DNA from: Bactericera cockerelli
Lineage: Eukaryota; Arthropoda; Insecta; Hemiptera; Triozidae
DNA length: 64,000 bases
Reading direction: 5' to 3'
Assembly (NCBI GenBank): GCA_024516035.1
Contig: JAMCCL010000078.1
Coordinates: 1 to 64,000, forward strand
Shown here: positions 52,601-60,504 of the stretch, in pieces
How positions within the stretch are numbered: the first letter of the stretch is position 1
How the letters are laid out: each line of letters begins with the position of its first letter
Translations under genes and position numbers: made by a program
Notes under the pieces: model-generated
Database searches by the model: none
The model's input: the letters and a program-made list of their open reading frames with translations, nothing else
Told to the model about the DNA's origin: nothing

Positions 52601-54768
52601 TATGTCTGCCACAATGGCGGGGTAAGAATTGGCGGTGAGAAAGTATGTACGAATTTCTTTGTGGTGAAGCACAAGGCCTCTTCACAAATTTTGTGGGTAG
52701 CGCAGCATTACTAAGAGCCTCCTTTACATTTCGAATTATTCTATTACATTAATTTCTTTTTACTCTGGTAATGCCGCCACTGGTCGTTACTCATACAAGT
52801 AACTACTCATTTTTCCTCACGAGGTATGAGTGGACCCTGCTAACATTAAAGCAGCTACTCATTTTTCCTCATGAGTGGACCCCGAACATCCAAGTACAGA
52901 GCAGTAAAATTCCTGCCCCGCTGGGGATCGAACCCAGGTCACCGTGCGTGCAATGCCTAGCGCGCTAACTCACTCTGCCACGGTGACTACCTTGTGGCGG
53001 TGAGAAAGTAGGTTCAGGGTCTAGGTCCAAGGTCCTGTTGGTTCCGCCTACTAACCCAAGTGAATCCAATACAGGCGATGGAGTCGCTAAGTATATCTGC
53101 CACAATGGCGGGGTAAGAGTTGGCGATGGGAAAGTAGGTTCAGGGTCCTGTTGTGTCCGCCTACTTACCCAAGTGAATCCAATACAGGCGATGAAGTCGC
53201 TGAGTATATCTGCCACAATGGCGGGGTAGGAATTGGCGGTGGGAAAGTAGGTTCAGGGTCCTGTTGTGTCCGCCTACTTACCCAAGTGAATCCAATACAG
53301 GCGATGAAGTCGCTGAGTATATCTGCCACAATGGCGGGGTAGGAATTGGCGGTGGGAAAGTAGGTTCAGGGTCCTGTTGTGTCCGCCTACTTACCCAAGT
53401 GAATCCAATACAGGCGATGAAGTCGCTGAGTATATCTGCCACAATGGCGGGGTAGGAATTGGCGGTGGGAAAGTAGGTTCAGGGTCCTGTTGTGTCCGCC
53501 TACTTACCCAAGTGAATCCAATACAGGCGATGGAGTCGCTAAGTATATCTGCCACAATGGCGGGGTAGGAATTGGCGGTGGGAAAGTAGGTTCAGGGCCT
53601 AGGTCCAGGGTCCTGTTGTGTCCGTCTAACTTACCCAAGTGAATCCAATACAGGCGATGGAGTCGCTAAGTATGTCTGCCACAATGGCGGGGTAGGAATT
53701 GGCGGTGGGGAAGTAGGCGTGGAACTTGGGCGAGTGCCAGTGGGTGACCCCCGGCATGATGACCCGCTCAATGTCGCCCATCACGTCCTGCCACGAGTCT
53801 GGGGTCTCGGGGGCGGTCTCTGGGATCAGGGGTCGCAGATATCCGGGCTCCACAGTTGGCAGGACGCGTCTGAAATGAATTTTTTGATTTTTTTTTTTTT
53901 TTTTTTTCTTTTGAATTGAATAAACTGGTTCTTTTTATTTGTACAATAATAATATTTCTTAGTATTATCTCCTAAGCTTATGCAAACTTCTGAGAATTCA
54001 GGATTGGAATTCATTTTCTCAAACTTGTCTGTCCCGGGAGGTCAGTTGTCAAGGCGTCGGTCCGGTAATCCAGGGGTTGTGGGTTCGAAACCCAGCCGGG
54101 AAATGACAAGTTATCCTCCCATTCGGGATTTTGACCGTATAGGTAAGTAAGTAAGTAATAATGCGTCTTTGGGCTTACTCTGGAATAATGGGAATTAATA
54201 GTCCTGTAAATAAGGTATTATTATCATTTTACAAATTAATTTGATTTTTTTTTTCTTCAAATAATGTTTTACCAGCCATCTTATTTAAATAATATAAAGA
54301 TTTAATTAAACTACCTACCTACACAGGTAAATTTTAATAAAGTACGTAATACATAGCTATTTATAGTCCTATCCTATTCCCAAGTCCTATTATTCAGATG
54401 AGTTATCTATTTCTTTATTTTTTTCAAGCTCTTAAATAAACCTCTAGCCAGACTTATTCAATAATAAGTCTGGCTAGGGGACTATAAACAGGGAGTAGAC
54501 AATCATTGGCTTGGTTCTGGAGGCCCTTGTCAATTATTAGCCTCCTTATAAAGACAGTGGTTGAAGTGATGAGTCAATCCTCCACTGTCTGGCTACCATC
54601 GTTCACGATGACGCCACCCTATGATGATATGATGATCCCTGAATGACTCCCAAGAACATTTCCACCTTTCTCTCTGGAAACCTACCTGTCCCTGATGTTT
54701 TCCAGATAGTTGCCCACATAGTCCACCATGGCTTTGGCAAAGTCTTTGAATTCATTCACATCCCCCAT
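43647..54768 (-). CDS. Ddc: Dopa decarboxylase (aromatic L-amino-acid decarboxylase), ten coding exons
   Basis: Minus-strand coding exons: 54768-54686, 53869-53635, 51893-51774, 51304-51175, 50679-50531, 50077-49966, 49165-49048, 48068-47978, 47187-46987, 43847-43647. All introns are GT..AG, all phases agree, and the 1440 nt give 479 residues plus TAA, the usual AADC length. It makes dopamine and serotonin from L-DOPA and 5-HTP with PLP, in the cytosol; in insects dopamine also feeds cuticle tanning. Motifs: [52 protein letters not shown] (His193 stacks on PLP), HVDAAYAGS (Asp272) and NFNPHKW (Lys304 forms the Schiff base). The N-terminus ([20 protein letters not shown]) and [11 protein letters not shown] favour Ddc over tyrosine decarboxylase. 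An acceptor at 54785 places a 5' non-coding exon upstream. Introns carry many SINEs and, in intron 2, repeats of exon 2. Confidence 0.97.
43885..44085 (+). pseudogene. Possible LINE-derived ORF fragment in Ddc intron 9
   Basis: An open frame antisense to Ddc reads [46 protein letters not shown]. This resembles a conserved segment near the C-terminus of non-LTR polyproteins (GPW..., G.PR...L.QR.S.A.QRGN..S.LGT.P), recalled by pattern only. No other part of an element is next to it. Confidence 0.45.
44310..44400 (-). mobile_element. E/F SINE body fragment
   Basis: On the minus strand: CAAGTTGGGTGATGTTAATA, TGGGTAGCTGGTGCGATTTC, CAGCGAATGGAAGGTGATAC. Only the shared body remains. Confidence 0.55.
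44561..44765 (+). mobile_element. Family B SINE, subfamily 2
   Basis: Head GCATTAGTGGTCGAATGGTT, AGTTTAGTAATTCAGGTAGC, then a worn box B (GGTACGGATTCCACCC) and GATGCAAGGTTTTTTCCTCT. It lies in Ddc intron 9 and is followed by a 27-base T run at 44770-44796. Confidence 0.6.
45265..45645 (-). mobile_element. Family E SINE, full length
   Basis: On the minus strand it starts near 45640 with a worn head (AACGGTTGTGACTACTGCGC) and box B-like GAGTTCGATTCCCC. It then reads GTGAGGCTGGCATTTCCGGC, GAGGTTAATGTGGGTAGCTG and AATGGAGGGTAAAACCCCCG. The tail GGAAGGGCATCCAGCCGTAA, with ATGTGCCACAACCAATCAAC, is complete. It lies in the same orientation as Ddc, in intron 9. Confidence 0.75.
45878..46769. mobile_element. 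892-bp palindromic element with TA target
   Basis: The ends CAGGGTGAGCATAAAGTCTC are inverted copies. TA follows on both sides, fitting a Tc1/mariner-like target. The arms (about 390 bp each) pair over almost the whole length with scattered mismatches, around a centre near 46300-46370. No transposase can be read. It lies in Ddc intron 9. Confidence 0.8.
46776..46978 (+). mobile_element. ACTAGCGGGC repeat, copy 1
   Basis: Starts TACTAGCGGGCTGTCACCCG and ends GACTTTGACATTTATATATT. It matches 58952-59195 closely, apart from a 30-bp segment found only in the second. The internal AGACAAACCTACCTACCAAA and TTTCAGCTTCCTAGGACTTA are common to both. It ends about 10 bp before Ddc exon 9 and overlaps its donor side. 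The class (RTE-derived or Helitron-like) is uncertain. Confidence 0.7.
47229..47372 (+). mobile_element. Family C SINE, full length
   Basis: Head TGACCTCAGTAGCTTGATCG, ATAAGGCAGCGGACTTGTAA, box B GTGGTTCAAGTCCCGG. Tail GCGTGGATTTAGTAAAGCGA, TTGTGATATCACAAAAGTGA, TTAACACAAATATG. It is the best-preserved C copy in the window, in Ddc intron 8. Confidence 0.75.
47418..47672 (-). mobile_element. Family A SINE, subfamily 2, head shortened
   Basis: The 3' part and centre match the copy at 6112 (TTGTGATATAATAACACAAA; AGCAGCGGCGACCAGTGGCG). It reaches box B (GGTTCGATCCCC) and stops within the head at GGTGACC. Confidence 0.75.
47771..47949. repeat. 60-bp tandem repeat, three copies, next to Ddc exon 8
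   Basis: Units start at 47771, 47832 and 47891 and read CCCCAGAACCTAGGCTTGCG, AGATGCAAGCCTTGAAAACG, CATCGGGCAAAGGCATCAC. The last copy ends 28 bp from the exon 8 donor. Confidence 0.8.
48215..48365 (+). mobile_element. Family E 3' tail fragment
   Basis: TTGTTGTGAGGAAGGGCATC, CAGCCGTAAAACGTAGAAGA, GCCGACCCCAAGTATGTTTG match the end of the copy at 7750. Head and body are absent. Confidence 0.6.
48505..48765 (-). mobile_element. Family G 3' end next to an F-like fragment
   Basis: On the minus strand, 48505-48625 has the G end (GTAGCTTCTGTTTCATGGCT), with the phrase GTGTGGTCTGTGTTGTAGCC in three tandem copies of 24 bp. The stretch 48630-48765 has weak 5S-derived landmarks (CTTGGTGGGTGACC, GCTAGCTAGTCTCAGCCCAA). 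Both sit in Ddc intron 7. Confidence 0.5.
48835..49040 (+). mobile_element. LINE 3' UTR and (TAAA)n tail
   Basis: CCGGGGTTAAGTGGCAGAGA, ATGCCTAAGGCATTAACTTC, then AT-rich DNA and ATAAAGTGTAAATAAATAAA. This is the same family as 8170-8520. It ends directly before the donor of Ddc exon 7 (AACTTAC at 49041). Confidence 0.65.
49665..49900 (-). mobile_element. Mixed SINE fragments (G and B parts)
   Basis: The G landmarks (GTAGTTGCTGTTTTATACCT; TTCTCGCCCATCTGGGGGGA; GACCCAGCACCTAAATAGGA) flank a short piece GGCATAATGGGACTACCTGT with AGTCTAAATAAAGCACTACT, a diverged B-like tail. This looks like a B piece inserted in a G copy, in Ddc intron 6. Confidence 0.45.
50700..50795. repeat. Short degenerate tandem repeat in Ddc intron 4
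   Basis: Three to four units of about 28 bp carry AAATAAGTTACTGTTA followed by TTCCA/TTCTA. Minus-strand translation gives a repeating VTYxEL-like peptide, a result of the repeat only. Confidence 0.55.
52150..52250 (-). mobile_element. Family C SINE head
   Basis: On the minus strand: GACCAACCTCAGTAGCTGAA, TCGATAAGGCGGCGGACTCG, TAACCTGGAGGTCGATGGTT, then GAGTTCCAAGG in the box B position. It lies in Ddc intron 2. Confidence 0.65.
52560..53634 (-). repeat. 113-bp tandem array copied from the 3' end of Ddc exon 2
   Basis: Each unit holds 81 bp identical or nearly so to the last 27 codons of exon 2 ([20 protein letters not shown]...FTW), then the GTAAGT donor and about 26 bp of intron. Donor-bearing copies lie at about 52563, 53053, 53167, 53280, 53393 and 53506, followed by the true exon end at 53635. 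Three spacings are exactly 113 bp; the last is 127. Some units have Phe for Ser in SD(S/F)IA. Reading through the true donor meets a stop in the next unit. The first unit is split by a SINE. Confidence 0.93.
52644..52992 (-). mobile_element. Family A SINE, subfamily 1, inserted in the exon-derived array
   Basis: On the minus strand the head starts near 52990 (GTCACCGTGGCAGAGTGAGT) and the 3' end is of subfamily 1 (GAGGCCTTGTGCTTCACCAC). TGGCGGTGAGAAAGTA occurs just before and just after the element, a 16-bp target-site duplication taken from the array unit. Inside, the phrase TACTCATTTTTCCTCA is present twice, so the copy is itself rearranged. Confidence 0.88.
54027..54235 (+). mobile_element. 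Family B SINE, subfamily 1
   Basis: Head TGTCCCGGGAGGTCAGTTGT, GTCGGTCCGGTAATCCAGGG, box B GGGTTCGAAACCC, and AGCCGGGAAATGACA closing the acceptor-like stem. The tail GAATAATGGGAATTAATAGT, CCTGTAAATAAGGTATTATT is the family's. It lies in Ddc intron 1. Confidence 0.75.
54444..54477. repeat. Short perfect hairpin
   Basis: CTAGCCAGACTTATT and AATAAGTCTGGCTAG form a 15-bp stem with a 4-base loop in Ddc intron 1. The TAGCCAGAC phrase also resembles the CCAGACTACT minisatellites at 16800 and 18318. Confidence 0.6.
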
Positions 54769-54784
54769 GTTACTGGATCAGTAT

Positions 54785-55247
54785 CTGAAAGCAAAAAGAA
54801 AAACAACATTATAAAAACGGATGTAAGAAATCAATGATTAGATTTTATCGAAAGATAATCTATGAATCGATCAATAAGGACCAAATGTACGTCACCGTAC
54901 TCACTCCCGACCCGATTTTGGGTCAACGGTCAATTTTGGGTCAACGATTTTGGGTCAAAAAATATACTTTGATTGAAAACATAAATCGTTTTAAATCAAT
55001 TTAAAGATATTCATTCCAATCACATCTAAGAGCAAGGCTCTAGAACAGCATTCCTGAAACCACATTACATTATCTCTAGATTATCAATAATTAATACTTA
55101 AGAACTTAATTGGTGCTATACTTGTCTCGTTTATCAGATCTTGATAAGATCTTTTCAGAAAAGTAGTACCTCTTTAGATTTTATCTGGGATCGAGACCTT
55201 TATAAATATGTACGAGTATATTTATGTACCTACGTTGAGCTAACCCC
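54785..55247. other. Upstream flank of the Ddc start exon
   Basis: The acceptor of the ATG exon lies at 54785. The first non-coding exon and promoter must lie further right and were not found. A phrase 'ATTTTGGGTCAACG' is repeated near 54912-54956. Confidence 0.4.
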
Positions 55248-55402
55248 ACCGACCTCAGTAGCTCGATCAGTAAGCTGGCTTAGCTGGCGGACTCGTAACC
55301 TGGAGGTCGGTGGTTCGAGTTATAAGTGCAGCAAAAATTTAGCACTGCTGGTTTGAGGAATTGTGATATCCCGTTTGTGATAACACAAAATAATATGATA
55401 AC
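55248..55402 (+). mobile_element. Family C SINE
   Basis: CCGACCTCAGTAGCTCGATC, a small duplication of AGCTGGC, then GGACTCGTAACCTGGAGGTC and GGTGGTTCGAGTTA. The tail is GAATTGTGATATCCCGTTTG, TGATAACACAAAATA. It is followed closely by an A element. Confidence 0.7.
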
Positions 55403-55423
55403 ATTTTTTTAAAAAAATCAGTA

Positions 55424-55685
55424 GTCACCGTGGCCGAGTGAGTTACCGCGCTAGCCATTACACCCACGGTGACCTGGGTTCGATAACCAGCGGGGCAGGA
55501 ATTTTTCTGCTCTGTACTTGGGCGTTCGGAGTCCACTCATACCTCTTGAGGAAAAATGAGTACCTAGCTGCTTTAATGTTAGCAGCGACCAGTGGCGGAA
55601 TTATAGGCAAAAATAAGATATTGGGATATTATAGATACGGAAAAGTCTTATAATTCTGCGCAGCCACAAATAAACACATTATTAT
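55424..55685 (+). mobile_element. Family A SINE, subfamily 2, full length
   Basis: Head GTCACCGTGGCCGAGTGAGT, CGGTGACCTGGGTTCGATAA. The body is TCTGCTCTGTACTTGGGCGT. The 3' end of subfamily 2 is complete: CGACCAGTGGCGGAATTATA, GATACGGAAAAGTCTTATAA. Confidence 0.8.
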
Positions 55686-55689
55686 ATTA

Positions 55690-56300
55690 TTAAAATTATT
55701 ATTTAAAAAAAAATCATAGAAATATATTTTCAGAAAAAAATCATTGATCTAACTTAGAAATATACTTTCGGCTATGTTTGAATTGTTACTGGGTTAAACT
55801 TTGAATAAATTTGAACTATATGGTTGTAGGTAAATCTTTAAGTACCTACCGCCTCTCGAACCCGCGTGAATGTATGAGTAATTGAGTAACAACCAGTGGC
55901 GTCATTACCTGAGTCAAAATTTAAGGTTTGAGAATTCGAAAATTGATGAACGCTCTTGGTGATGAATTCTGTGCTACCCCAGAATAATGGTGAAGCTGCT
56001 CGCAGTTCACTCCAAGTAAGGCGTCTTTTATTAAATTTGTCTTTATGACTGACGGATCTAAAGCTCACTGATAACCCCTGACTAGACACACTCCATGTTA
56101 GTATCCGCGACACCAAGGTTGATTATGAGTAATTCAGCATTAGTGACAGCTTATATCAGAGTCACAGAGCAAGGTAACATTTTGCTTTATTAAACTTCCC
56201 ATTAACTTTTCCAGATCATTAGTACCTAGATAGGTTACCTTCAAGAAGTAGGTACGAATTTACAAACATAGGTGACATTTTCCCCTGTTCCTTAACACTT
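55690..56300. other. No gene; one diverged A-like segment
   Basis: On the minus strand around 55855-55985 CAGGTAATGACGCCACTGGT and GGGGTAGCACAGAATTCATC recall family A body landmarks. The rest is unassigned. Confidence 0.4.
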
Positions 56301-56301
56301 T

Positions 56302-56512
56302 CTGTCCCGGTAGCTCAGTTGTAAAGGGGGCGCTCTGTGAATCCAAATACTCCAGAGGTCGTGGGTTCAAAACCCAGCTGGGACATGACATGTTATCCTC
56401 CCAATTGGGATTTTTACCACATAATAATATGTCTTGGGCTTACTGCTGGAATAATGGGACTTTAATAGTCCTAATCGGGCAGTATAAATAAGACGATATT
56501 ATTATTATTTCT
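56302..56512 (+). mobile_element. Family B SINE, subfamily 1, full length
   Basis: CTGTCCCGGTAGCTCAGTTG and CAGCTGGGACATGACATG form a good acceptor-like stem. Box B is GGGTTCAAAACCC. The tail has TGGGCTTACTGCTGGAATAA, ATCGGGCAGTATAAATAAGA and an (ATT)n end. Confidence 0.75.
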
Positions 56513-56754
56513 CTGCCAGACTATTTCTAGCCAAGTGTTTCCATTCGGACACACCAAGTAGATAGTTTGATAATGCGATGTATCCAAGTAGACTCACTAG
56601 CATTGCTTTGTTGTGAGGTATTGGTTTCTCTGGCCCTGTACTTTGTTTTTTTTTTCACAGCGAGTTCGTTTCAAATTGCTTTTGAAAAAAAAATTGCGTT
56701 GTTCCAAATGGAAACACCTGGCAGTGAGAGTGTTAATGAGTTCCAAAGCTTAGG

Positions 56755-57190
56755 AGTATTGCTGTACATAATGAACAATGTACCATTTGGTTGTACCTGT
56801 TACATTTCCTCTTTTTGTTCTGGTAAAGCACTTTACCAAGGAATTACACCTGTCGTTCATGCTGATACATTTTCTCTGAATTGTCTGCCAAAACTAAAGT
56901 ATATCTGCTCTAGCTTTAGTGGGTACATAGTGTACATGTACAATGTACCTACCATTTGGTTGTATCTTTTACATATCCTCTAAATTGTCTGCTAAAGCTG
57001 ATGTATACTCATATTTGCTCTAGCTTTAGTGGGTACATAGTGTAAAATGTACCTACCATTTGGTTGCACCTTTTAAATATCCTCTATCTAGCTTTAGTGG
57101 GTACATAGTGTATAATGTACAATTTGGTTGTACCTTTTACATATAGTCTAAATTGTCTGCTAAAGCTAAAGTATATCTGCTAGAGTATGG
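56755..57190. repeat. Degenerate tandem repeat, units of about 70-110 bp
   Basis: Three to four units carry TTTAGTGGGTACATAGTGTA, AATGTACCTACCATTTGGTT, GTACCTTTTACATATCCTCT and AAATTGTCTGCTAAAGCT. Units lose internal parts in different ways. The open frame over the first units (56567-56983) shows no domain. Confidence 0.7.
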
Positions 57191-57734
57191 GCCTCCCTTA
57201 TAAGGTTTTTTTATTGGTTTAATAAATTAGATGTACAGATATAAATACAATAGTTACCGAAACGGTTTCATCTGGTACGATGTTATGAAATCACAAAACT
57301 TTCCACCATCACAGCGCTCCAGGGAGCCCTTTGAGGTAGAATTTCCTAACCAGCTTTCAGCTACTAGCCAACATGCGGAACTCTACCTGGCCATAAGTAA
57401 ATCACCTAAATCCTCTCACTCTTGTTACCTTCAAACCAGTCACTCTGTGGACTCAGGAATTACAAATTGTCTTAATTCCTATCCTCCACAATCAATGTAT
57501 TGCTAATTAATATCATTAACGTAATGGCATGTTTGTTTTTCTCTTAATAACTTTAGTCTTCCATTCGATTTACAAGTATAGGATAGCATTACTAACCGAG
57601 TTTATATAGTTTGAATAACCTTGTATGGGATTAGTACAGGGCTGTGATTAGAGGTTTGATGATAAAGAGACAAGCAAAAAAGAGTTTTTTTTAACGTTGT
57701 TATAATGTCATCCCACAGCGGCCATATCTCTGGT
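57191..57734. other. No gene recognised
   Basis: An open frame of 91 codons at 57231-57506 is less AT-rich than its flanks (QRSREPFEVEFPNQLSATSQ), but no family, splice sites or neighbours support it. Confidence 0.35.
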
Positions 57735-57945
57735 TGTGGTGAAGTGGAGTGATCATGGCGCTAGTCTGGTAATCTAGGTAGCGTGGGAATCCGTTGATTA
57801 GAATTTCGAATCCCACCCAATGCATGATTTTTTCCTCGTTGATTGGGGAATTTGACCTCATAAGAATGGCACAAAAATAACTGCTAAAGTAAAGGGAAGC
57901 TAGTACTATTCGGGCAGTAGATATAAATAAGGTTCATGATTATTT
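57735..57945 (+). mobile_element. Family B SINE, subfamily 2
   Basis: GGTGAAGTGGAGTGATCATG, GCGCTAGTCTGGTAATCTAG, AATTTCGAATCCCACCCAAT and GCATGATTTTTTCCTCGTTG follow the subfamily 2 head. The tail TATTCGGGCAGTAGATATAA is slightly altered. Confidence 0.65.
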
Positions 57946-58204
57946 CTCGTCCTCGATAATCTTAGCGGTGTTATTGAGAATGTAAAATCTTACCGAACAT
58001 GCTACCGTTTCCCCAGCACCACCAAATTGAAATGGGCGTAGCGCCCTTGGTGTTGGAACACAAAATTCGGGGTTTTGCTGCACAAAATTAGCACAAAATA
58101 CTCATGTAAAAAAAACATTACATTTCAAAGGTGGTGCTAACGGAATGGACCCGTGGTCCAAATCCAAGCACGGGGAAATTTAACAACGGCGGGTTTGTTT
58201 TGTT

Positions 58205-58385
58205 GCCCATTTTTTTGTTTTTCGTAACCATGAAACAGAAGCTACTGTAGACGGTTGCAGTCTGTGTTGTAGCCTGCCCAATCTGCCCGTAGTATGGCTC
58301 CCCTCTGATGGGCGAGAAGTGACAATACTTCAGTGACACATTTACTTCCCATTTAGATGCTGGGTCAACACGCATATACACTGCG
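58205..58385 (-). mobile_element. Family G SINE, 3' two thirds
   Basis: On the minus strand: GTTGACCCAGCATCTAAATG, TTCTCGCCCATCAGAGGGGA, CTACAACACAGACTGCAACC, GTCTACAGTAGCTTCTGTTT. The head is absent. Confidence 0.65.
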
Positions 58386-58951
58386 TTCATTAAAGTCAAA
58401 AGAAATTATAGTATTCGATACATAATAATAATAATTCAAAGGTCAGTTTCTTGTATTGTGAATTCAAGCCTGATTTCATAGCAAGTGCTCGGTATGCACC
58501 AACAGAAAGGTTAGATCACTTGGTAATACTCGTGGAATGAATTGAACTGTGTCCTGTTTGATCCTCACTGTTGACTCTTCGTCCTTATCATTTTACTTCC
58601 GATAAATTCCTAATACATATTAGAATTCGGAAGTATTGTGTTCGTTTTTGAAAAAAATAATAATATTATTTTGCTCGGATTTTTTTACTATACCAAATAC
58701 CTAGTAAAAAAAGTTTCCTTTTTAAATAAGCACATAATATTTTTTTTTTTTTTTTTTATAAATTCATCTCTATAAATTCGTGTCTGGAAGTACAATGTTG
58801 TAATACAATAGAACCTAGGTATAAGAGAACTCAAGGGACCGAATTTTTTTCTCTCTTTTATTCAGGTTTCTCTTATAACGAGGTAAATTTCACCTGGAAA
58901 TCGTTCTCTTATAAACAGGTTTCTCCTATATCCCAGTTCTTTTATATCCTA
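58386..58951. other. No gene recognised
   Basis: AT-rich with a T run near 58741. At 58835-58950 the phrases TATAAGAGAACTCAAGGGAC and TCTCTTATAAACAGGTTTCT relate to 12120-12185, an unnamed repeat. Confidence 0.4.
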
Positions 58952-59195
58952 CTAGCGGGCTGTCGTCCGCTTTGCGGGCCGAGGCATGGCCGTGAAAGCA
59001 AAAAAATCCTTTTTCGCCAATGGCAGGTGTTGTAGTGGGAATTTCGAAAAATCCCGTCTTAATGCACATCTAGACTATAAGACAAAGCTACCTACCAAAT
59101 TTCAGCTTCCTAGGACTTACGGTTTGGGCTGTAGAGAGATGATCAGTCAGTGAGTGGTCAGTCAGTCAGTGACTTTGACATTTATATATTAAGAT
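58952..59195 (+). mobile_element. ACTAGCGGGC repeat, copy 2
   Basis: TACTAGCGGGCTGTCGTCCG, CGAGGCATGGCCGTGAAAGC and the TTTATATATTAAGAT end match 46776-46978. This copy has an additional TTTCGAAAAATCCCGTCTTA segment and extra GTCAGTCAGTGA repeats. Confidence 0.7.
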
Positions 59196-59503
59196 ATCCA
59201 GTTTCCTGTCTTGACTCTTGAGGCATTATCTCTATCATTTTGCTAAAGCTTCATTTAATTAATTTTGTAATTTTATTTACTTACAACAAGTAAGTAAATA
59301 GAAGTTTATATCTTGCTAAAAACAAAATATCCACCTAAAATAAAATGTAATCTCTATTCTGTAATTTAATATTTAATGTGTAACTAAAAATCAATAAAGT
59401 GGCTGTATGGGGTTTTTTTTGTCACAATGCTAATGCCAATACAAAAAAAAAAAAAAAAAATAGAAGTAAGTAAGTAAATTTTATTTACTTACAATAAATA
59501 AAT

Positions 59504-59533
<30 letters not shown>
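59196..59533. other. No gene; A and T runs
   Basis: Contains a poly-A near 59443-59460 and a long poly-T at about 59502-59533. The T run may be the reversed tail of the adjacent minus-strand SINE. Confidence 0.5.
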
Positions 59534-59536
<3 letters not shown>

Positions 59537-59786
59537 TGGGGTTTAACGTCGCTTTCAACTGCCATGGTCATATCACGACGGGGGTTTTACCCTCCATTCT
59601 CAGGAAACTCACAAACCTGCTACTCACATTGACCTCACCCAGCCTGAGTGGGGCCGGGAAAAGCCAGCGTCACGAGAATTAGAATTTGAATGGTCACCCA
59701 TCCAAGTCTTAACCTCGCTGGATGTCGCTTAACTTCGGTGTTCTGATGGGAACCGGTGTATTCAACATGCCATCGACGCTGGCTAA
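59534..59786 (-). mobile_element. Family F SINE with nearly complete 5S rRNA head
   Basis: On the minus strand, 59783-59692 (92 nt) follows the first three quarters of 5S rRNA. GCCAGCGTCGATGGCATGTT, GAATACACCGGTTCCCATCA, GAACACCGAAGTTAAGCGAC and GACTTGGATGGGTGACC cover the 5' stem, box A and box C. The body follows (GACGCTGGCTTTTCCCGGCC, CAGGCTGGGTGAGGTCAATG, CCTGAGAATGGAGGGTAAAA, ATATGACCATGGCAGTTGAA). It ends GCGACGTTAAACCCC next to an A tail. This is the clearest evidence for a 5S-derived SINE here. Confidence 0.88.
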
Positions 59787-60039
59787 AAAAAAAAGAATAA
59801 ATATTTATCTGCATTGTTTTTGATGGTAAAGAGACGCTGAGCAAAGAAACTCTAAAAAACGACCCGAACACACCAAACAGGCAGCAAAACAATCAGTGTG
59901 AACTTCAGAGAAAAAACCGACTTGTTTCTACACCGCCTTTCTCAGTTGCCAAGGTCAGAGGCAGACCAATTTAAATTGATAATAAATTAGATTTGTAGGG
60001 CACATGTCAGATTTGGTTCCGAACTTCCGGCTCTTGTGA

Positions 60040-60472
60040 CTGGAGACTGGCTGGAAATCAAGGGTGACATTCACAAGGGTTCGATCCCCAGGGTGGCAGG
60101 ATTCTGCTCTGTACTTGGATGTTCAGGGTCCACTCATACCTCGTGAGGAAAAATGAGAAGTTGCTTTCATGTGAACGGCGACCAGTGGCGAAATTATAGG
60201 CAAAAATAAGATATTAGGTTATTAGGTCAAGGCGTCTGACTGATAATCCAGAGGTCGCTGGTTCAAATCCCAGCCGGGATATGACAAGTTGACCTCCCAC
60301 TTGGGATTTTGACCACATAATAATACGTCTTGGGCTTACTGCTGGAATAATGAGACTCAGTCTTAATCGAGCAGTACATATAAATAAGGCGATATTATTA
60401 TTAGAGATACGGAAAAGTCCTATAATTCTGCCCTACCTACTGAGATTGTGATATAATAACACAAAAAAAACA
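60040..60472 (+). mobile_element. Family A SINE, subfamily 2, split by a B element
   Basis: The first part runs from a worn head (AGGGTTCGATCCCCAGGGTG) to CAAAAATAAGATATTAGGTT near 60225. The second part resumes at about 60405 (AGATACGGAAAAGTCCTATA) and ends TTGTGATATAATAACACAAA. Confidence 0.8.
60226..60397 (+). mobile_element. Family B SINE nested in the A element
   Basis: GTCAAGGCGTCTGACTGATA, ATCCAGAGGTCGCTGGTTCA, AATCCCAGCCGGGATATGAC and the ATCGAGCAGTACATATAAAT tail. TTATTAG is present at both borders (60219-60225 and 60398-60404), the likely target-site duplication. The head lacks its first bases, so it is slightly 5'-truncated. Confidence 0.82.
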
Positions 60473-60504
60473 TTGTATTTTTTTACATTCTCAAAAATCA
60501 AAAA

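Noticed and set aside
53038..53568. Series of overlapping 63-codon ORFs
   Set aside because: They are repeats of one reading frame across the exon-derived array, antisense to Ddc.
43647..54768. Tyrosine decarboxylase or histidine decarboxylase instead of Ddc
   Set aside because: The N-terminal and exon 2-3 motifs ([40 protein letters not shown]) and the short C-terminus fit Ddc better.
56567..56983. 138-codon ORF as a membrane protein
   Set aside because: It overlaps a degenerate tandem repeat, and its hydrophobic character comes from T-rich DNA.
59692..59783. 5S rRNA gene
   Set aside because: The 3' quarter of 5S is missing and a SINE body shared by many copies follows.
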